NCBI GenBank assembly: GCA_002298075.1 | Contig: DBLW01000115.1 | Coordinates: 1 to 8,435, forward strand | Origin: Bacteroidales bacterium UBA714 | GTDB taxonomy: Bacteria > Bacteroidota > Bacteroidia > Bacteroidales > UBA932 | Direction: 5' to 3' | DNA: 8,435 bases | Shown here: piece after piece, positions 7,072 through 8,435 of the stretch | Position numbering within the stretch: the stretch's first letter is position 1 | Layout of the letters: each line of letters begins with the position of its first letter | Notes under the pieces: model-generated | The model's database searches: none | Told to the model about the DNA's origin: nothing | The model's input: the letters and a program-made list of their open reading frames with translations, nothing else | Program-made: the position numbers and the translations under genes

Positions 7072-7112
7072 CAGGCTGTTTTGACACATCAGATGTCATA
7101 CAGCCTGTTTTT
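7072..7112 (+). terminator. Intrinsic (rho-independent) terminator after gdhA
   Basis: CAGGCTGT at 7072-7079 pairs perfectly with ACAGCCTG at 7100-7107. Inside the loop, GACA at 7083-7086 can pair with TGTC at 7094-7097, extending the stem beyond a small internal loop. Five T residues follow immediately (7108-7112). This is the standard form of an intrinsic terminator on the plus strand, ending the gdhA transcript about 140 nt past its stop and about 25 nt before the next gene's ATG. Confidence 0.8.
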
Positions 7113-7137
7113 GTAATCCTTTAGAACAACTGGAAAG

Positions 7138-7749
7138 ATGCATATAGGAATCGCCGGCAACATCGGCTGCGGAAAGACTACTTTGACAAGAATGCTCGCG
7201 GAGCACTACGGATGGACACCCAAGTTTGAGGCTGTCACCTACAATCCGTATCTTGAGGACTACTACAAGGACATACAAAGATGGTCATTCAATCTTGAGA
7301 CCTACTTTCTGACACAGCGCTTCAAGGATGTGCTGGAAATAGCGAAATCGGACAATGTAATCATACAGGACAGGACAATATTTGAGGGCGTGCATATCTT
7401 CGTGGCCAACAACAAGGCCATGGGAAACCTCTCGGACCGGGATTTCGACACATACATGGACCTTTTCCAGCTGATGATGTCGCTGGTAAAGGCGCCGGAC
7501 CTTCTTATTTATCTCAAATCATCAATACCTACGCTCGTATCACAGATACAGAAGCGCGGACGCGAATACGAGAAAGGCATCAGCATAGAATACCTTACCA
7601 ACCTCAATGAGCGCTACGACAAATGGATTGCGGAATATCCGGGCCAGGTACTTACAATTGAGGCTGACGACCTGGACTTCGAGCACCGTCCGGAAGACTT
7701 TTCAATGATTACCGACAAGATTGACGCCCAACTCTACGGACTTTTCTAA
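7138..7749 (+). CDS. Deoxynucleoside kinase (dNK family)
   Basis: This 203-residue protein has the deoxynucleoside kinase layout. The Walker A loop is GNIGCGKTT at 7-15. The catalytic acidic residue is in FEAV (E31). The substrate-pocket stretch is WSFNLETYFLTQRF at 49-62, with a DRTIFEG motif (D78, R79) corresponding to the family's DRS. The arginine-rich lid is KRGREYEKGI at 139-148. The enzyme phosphorylates deoxynucleosides to 5'-monophosphates with ATP in salvage of DNA precursors. Which base it prefers (dA, dG, dC or T) cannot be read reliably from motifs. The start at 7138 is directly followed by the P-loop strand (MHIGIAGNIG), leaving no room for another start, and is preceded by an A-rich leader. 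It lies 25 nt after a terminator hairpin, and its TAA stop overlaps the stop of the convergent gene. Confidence 0.92.
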   Translation: MHIGIAGNIGCGKTTLTRMLAEHYGWTPKFEAVTYNPYLEDYYKDIQRWSFNLETYFLTQRFKDVLEIAKSDNVIIQDRTIFEGVHIFVANNKAMGNLSDRDFDTYMDLFQLMMSLVKAPDLLIYLKSSIPTLVSQIQKRGREYEKGISIEYLTNLNERYDKWIAEYPGQVLTIEADDLDFEHRPEDFSMITDKIDAQLYGLF

Positions 7750-8435
7750 CAGAGCATCTCCGAAAGTTTCTCATAATATCTTTTGGAAACCGGAATGTCC
7801 ATCAGGTCAGCCGCATCAAGTTCGGCATATATTACTCCCTCCTTGTCCTTTCTCAGTACCTTGACATGTGATGGATTTATATAATATGACCTATGGCATC
7901 TCACAAGGCCATGCGCAAGGCACAGTTCATCCACAGACTTCATGGAATTGCGCAAGACATAACTCCTTACCTTTCCCCCGTCAGTATAGAATATATTGAT
8001 GTAATTCTCTTCCGCACCTATATATAATACAGTCCCGGCCGTCACAACCAGCTTAAGGTTATGGTTTATGTCATAGAAACGCATTCGCCTGATGCTCTCA
8101 TCCGGTTCATGGGCACGCTTGCTGTAATCATAGACCCTGACGGAAAGCGCAATTATGGAATACGGTATGACCAAGGTCAGGAATATGTACTGGAACGAGA
8201 CGGTTAACGTATCGAAATAAGGTACCGGCTTATTCAGCACAAGCCACAGGTACATGGCCACGAAAAATGTCATGAAAATCATCTCCGACAAACACCAGAA
8301 CATATAAAGAGTGTAGTTCAGCTTCAACGGCAGATAGTAATACAGAAGCCTGAGCAGGACCGTACAGGCCAGGATGATGCAGGACATGATGGTCACATGC
8401 ACGCCTACCCACTCGCCGCCCAGGAAATCGCTCAT
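7746..8435 (-). CDS. Membrane-anchored LytTR-domain transcriptional regulator (possibly partial at the right edge)
   Basis: The 229 visible residues consist of a membrane part followed by a LytTR DNA-binding domain. Hydrophobic segments lie near 12-35, 43-67 and 78-101. The C-terminal domain (about 126-228) shows VLYIGAEENYINIFY at 136-150, then VRCHRSYYINPSHV at 178-191 and DIPVSKRYYEKL at 213-224, which are the characteristic LytTR strands and recognition region. No response-regulator receiver domain lies between the membrane part and the LytTR domain, so the protein probably senses or is tethered through its membrane portion, unlike AgrA/LytR types. Its only visible ATG at this end is the last codon of the window (8433-8435). 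Similar Bacteroidales proteins usually carry a further N-terminal membrane segment, so the true start may lie outside. Target genes are unknown; LytTR regulators often act on neighbouring promoters. No such promoter is in view. Confidence 0.85.
   Translation of the reverse strand: MSDFLGGEWVGVHVTIMSCIILACTVLLRLLYYYLPLKLNYTLYMFWCLSEMIFMTFFVAMYLWLVLNKPVPYFDTLTVSFQYIFLTLVIPYSIIALSVRVYDYSKRAHEPDESIRRMRFYDINHNLKLVVTAGTVLYIGAEENYINIFYTDGGKVRSYVLRNSMKSVDELCLAHGLVRCHRSYYINPSHVKVLRKDKEGVIYAELDAADLMDIPVSKRYYEKLSEMLC

Larger units (their letters stand above)
6973..7137 (+). other. Intergenic gap between gdhA and the deoxynucleoside kinase gene
   Basis: This 165-nt gap is A/T-rich compared with its flanks. 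It contains a small GCAG-N6-CTGC inverted repeat (7007-7020), a run of seven A residues near 7053-7059, a possible promoter and a strong terminator-like hairpin, the last two listed separately. No coding sequence is evident on either strand. Confidence 0.6.

Noticed and set aside
8433..8435. ATG at the window edge as the certain start of the LytTR gene
   Set aside because: The codon coincides with the end of the window and the upstream sequence is not visible. Related proteins usually have another membrane segment before this point, so the start is left open.
1..8435. CRISPR array, insertion sequence, tRNA, rRNA or long repeats
   Set aside because: Reading through found no regularly spaced repeats, transposase-like product, terminal inverted repeats or cloverleaf-type sequence. 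Nearly all bases are accounted for by the listed genes.

Overview
The window looks like ordinary chromosome from a member of the Bacteroidota, probably order Bacteroidales. The signs are moderate GC, A-rich leaders instead of strong Shine-Dalgarno sites, a candidate TTTG-N19-TAnnTTG-type promoter, a membrane-anchored LytTR regulator of the kind common in this group, and protein families typical of gut Bacteroidales. The genus cannot be named from the sequence alone.

Layout, left to right. (1) The 3' end of glutamine-dependent NAD+ synthetase (nadE), a 59-residue DUF4250 protein, and a dicarboxylate/amino acid:cation symporter (DAACS) follow one another with gaps of 12 and 14 nt, so they are probably one transcription unit. 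(2) A 123-nt gap holds a plausible promoter. It leads into a bile acid:Na+ symporter-family (BASS) transporter, a PlsC-type acyltransferase whose ATG overlaps the BASS stop by one base, a small Omp85/BamA-type outer-membrane barrel without room for POTRA domains, and glutamate dehydrogenase (gdhA). The later gaps are 44 and 46 nt, so these four may be co-transcribed. (3) A 165-nt gap carries a clear hairpin plus T-run terminator. It is followed by a deoxynucleoside kinase gene. (4) A convergent LytTR-domain membrane regulator on the minus strand runs off the right edge. Its stop codon overlaps that of the kinase.

Functionally the genes cover NAD synthesis, ammonium assimilation or glutamate catabolism (gdhA), nucleoside salvage, two ion-coupled carriers and an envelope pair (acyltransferase plus Omp85 barrel). 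The BASS-acyltransferase-Omp85 trio is the most suggestive grouping and could reflect a shared envelope-lipid role, but this is inference from gene order only.

I found no CRISPR array, mobile element, tRNA, rRNA, or sign of recent transfer, and no convincing evidence of a new multi-gene system. The observations worth a second look are altered ion and substrate residues in the DAACS carrier, the POTRA-less Omp85 beside an HX5D acyltransferase, and a possible promoter placed just before the terminator-like hairpin.
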